A stretch of DNA of 64,000 nt from Candidatus Symbiopectobacterium sp. 'North America' (GTDB lineage: Bacteria > Pseudomonadota > Gammaproteobacteria > Enterobacterales > Enterobacteriaceae), in assembly GCF_015762685.1 (NCBI RefSeq), contig NZ_PEHF01000095.1:62001-126000 (forward strand), in the 5' to 3' direction. Under the pieces are notes generated by a model. It worked only from the letters and a program-made list of their open reading frames with translations, did not search any database and had not been told where the DNA came from. The translations under genes and the position numbers were made by a program. This document shows positions 63,471-64,000 of this stretch, one piece after another. How positions within the stretch are numbered: position 1 is the first letter of the stretch; every line of letters starts with the position of its first letter.

Positions 63471-64000
63471 ATGTCACTTAGCCGCCGTCAGTTTATTCAG
63501 GCATCGGGGCTTATGGTGTGTGCGGGCGGGCTACCTGCGACGGCGCAGGCAAAGGGTAAGCAAAATGCTCTACCCATCCCGCCGCTGTTGGAGTCTCGCC
63601 GCGGGCAGCCGCTTTTTTTGACCATGCAGCGCGCGCACTGGGCGTTTTCCGGTGACCGTAGAACCTCAGTGTGGGGCGTTAACGGACGCTACCTCGGCCC
63701 GACGGTAAAAGTGTTCAGCGGCGATGATGTCAAACTTATCTACGGCAACCGCCTGAATGAGCCAGTCTCCATGACCGTCAGCGGCTTGCAGGTGCCAGGC
63801 CCATTGATGGGCGGAGCTGGGTGTATGATCTCTCCGGGGACCGACTGGGCTCCTGTGTTACCAATTCGGCAGGCGGCGGCTACCTGTTGGTATCACGCCA
63901 ATACGCCGAATCGTATGGCACCACACGTTTATCAGGGGCTGGCCGGGCTTTGGCTGGTAGAAGACAGCACCAGCAAGAGCCTGCCTATTCCGAATCACTA
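63471..64000 (+). CDS. ftsP: Cell division protein FtsP (SufI), N-terminal part, runs off the window
   Basis: 177 codons of a multicopper-oxidase-fold protein. A Tat signal peptide (MSLSRRQFIQASG, twin arginine at 5-6) is followed by cupredoxin domain 1 (SVWGVNGRYLGPTVKVFSGDDVKLIYGNRL, LQVPGPLMGG, WYHANTPNRMAPHVYQGLAGLWLVED). It protects the divisome under stress in the periplasm. No stop up to the window edge. Confidence 0.94.
   Translation, partial: MSLSRRQFIQASGLMVCAGGLPATAQAKGKQNALPIPPLLESRRGQPLFLTMQRAHWAFSGDRRTSVWGVNGRYLGPTVKVFSGDDVKLIYGNRLNEPVSMTVSGLQVPGPLMGGAGCMISPGTDWAPVLPIRQAAATCWYHANTPNRMAPHVYQGLAGLWLVEDSTSKSLPIPNH

Overview
The window is chromosomal DNA from a member of the Enterobacterales. 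Gene content and order follow the E. coli blocks ptsN-hpf-rpoN-lptBAC-kdsCD-yrbG / mlaFEDCB-ibaG-murA / degS-degQ-zapG-zapE-rplM-rpsI-sspAB-gltDB-yhcC-arcB-elbB-mtgA / dolP-diaA-yraN-lpoA-rsmI-rnpB / ygiD-ygiC-ygiB-tolC-nudF-yqiB-cpdA-yqiA-parE / parC-plsC-ftsP, but protein identity is clearly below species level. An alginate-lyase-family enzyme and a heparinase II/III plus GH88/105-type hydrolase plus hexuronate-type transporter cluster point to a plant- or polysaccharide-associated lineage such as the Pectobacteriaceae (Brenneria, Dickeya, Lonsdalea or a Sodalis relative). This placement is inference.

Layout. 1-6.5 kb (minus strand): PTS-Ntr/sigma-54 genes, LPS transport and Kdo synthesis, and a CaCA antiporter. 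6.8-11.7 kb (plus): the Mla phospholipid transport operon, ibaG and murA. 11.7-14.9 kb (minus): periplasmic proteases and zapG. 15-19.4 kb (plus): broken zapE, rplM-rpsI, sspA and a truncated sspB, and a GFA-family protein. 19.6-25.5 kb (minus): both glutamate synthase genes, both broken. 26-32.5 kb (plus): broken yhcC, intact arcB with the ArcZ sRNA antisense at its 3' end, elbB, broken mtgA, and an intact alginate lyase. 32.6-36.2 kb (minus): dolP, diaA, yraN, lpoA. 36.2-40.5 kb (plus): rsmI, RNase P RNA, a flxA-like gene with two amber codons, a broken ABC-F gene and a 5'-truncated ygiD. 40.6-44.9 kb (minus): a Sel1-type protein, ygiC, ygiB, tolC. 45.2-49.7 kb (plus): the nudF-yqiB-cpdA-yqiA-parE run. 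49.7-60 kb: an accessory island between parE and parC holding a GNAT gene, a LacI remnant, an intact MFS transporter, and heparinase, hydrolase, LysR, mdaB and TonB-receptor genes that all carry lesions. 60.2-64 kb (plus): parC, plsC and the start of ftsP.

The dominant theme is gene decay in a genome whose essential genes are intact. Thirteen protein genes carry lesions that look inactivating (zapE, gltD, gltB, yhcC, mtgA, an ABC-F gene, ygiD, a LacI gene, heparinase, a GH88/105 hydrolase, a LysR gene, mdaB, a TonB receptor). The flxA-like gene has two amber codons, and sspB is truncated before its ClpX-binding tail. Lesions are point nonsense changes, 1-14 bp indels, several with short direct repeats at the junction, and larger deletions. 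No insertion sequence or transposase was seen. Ten of the 15 in-frame nonsense codons I count are TAG, although intact genes (yrbG, arcB, the Sel1 protein, the GNAT protein) also end in TAG, so the codon has not been reassigned.

I did not find a convincing new multi-gene system. The observations most worth following are: a 95-bp element with a 5-bp target duplication that has split the kdsC-lptC overlap; a two-copy ~100-bp palindromic repeat family; a 7-bp tandem triplication that frameshifts gltB; the amber codon that removes the ClpX-tethering tail of SspB; and a 12-C homopolymer just downstream of the rplM promoter.
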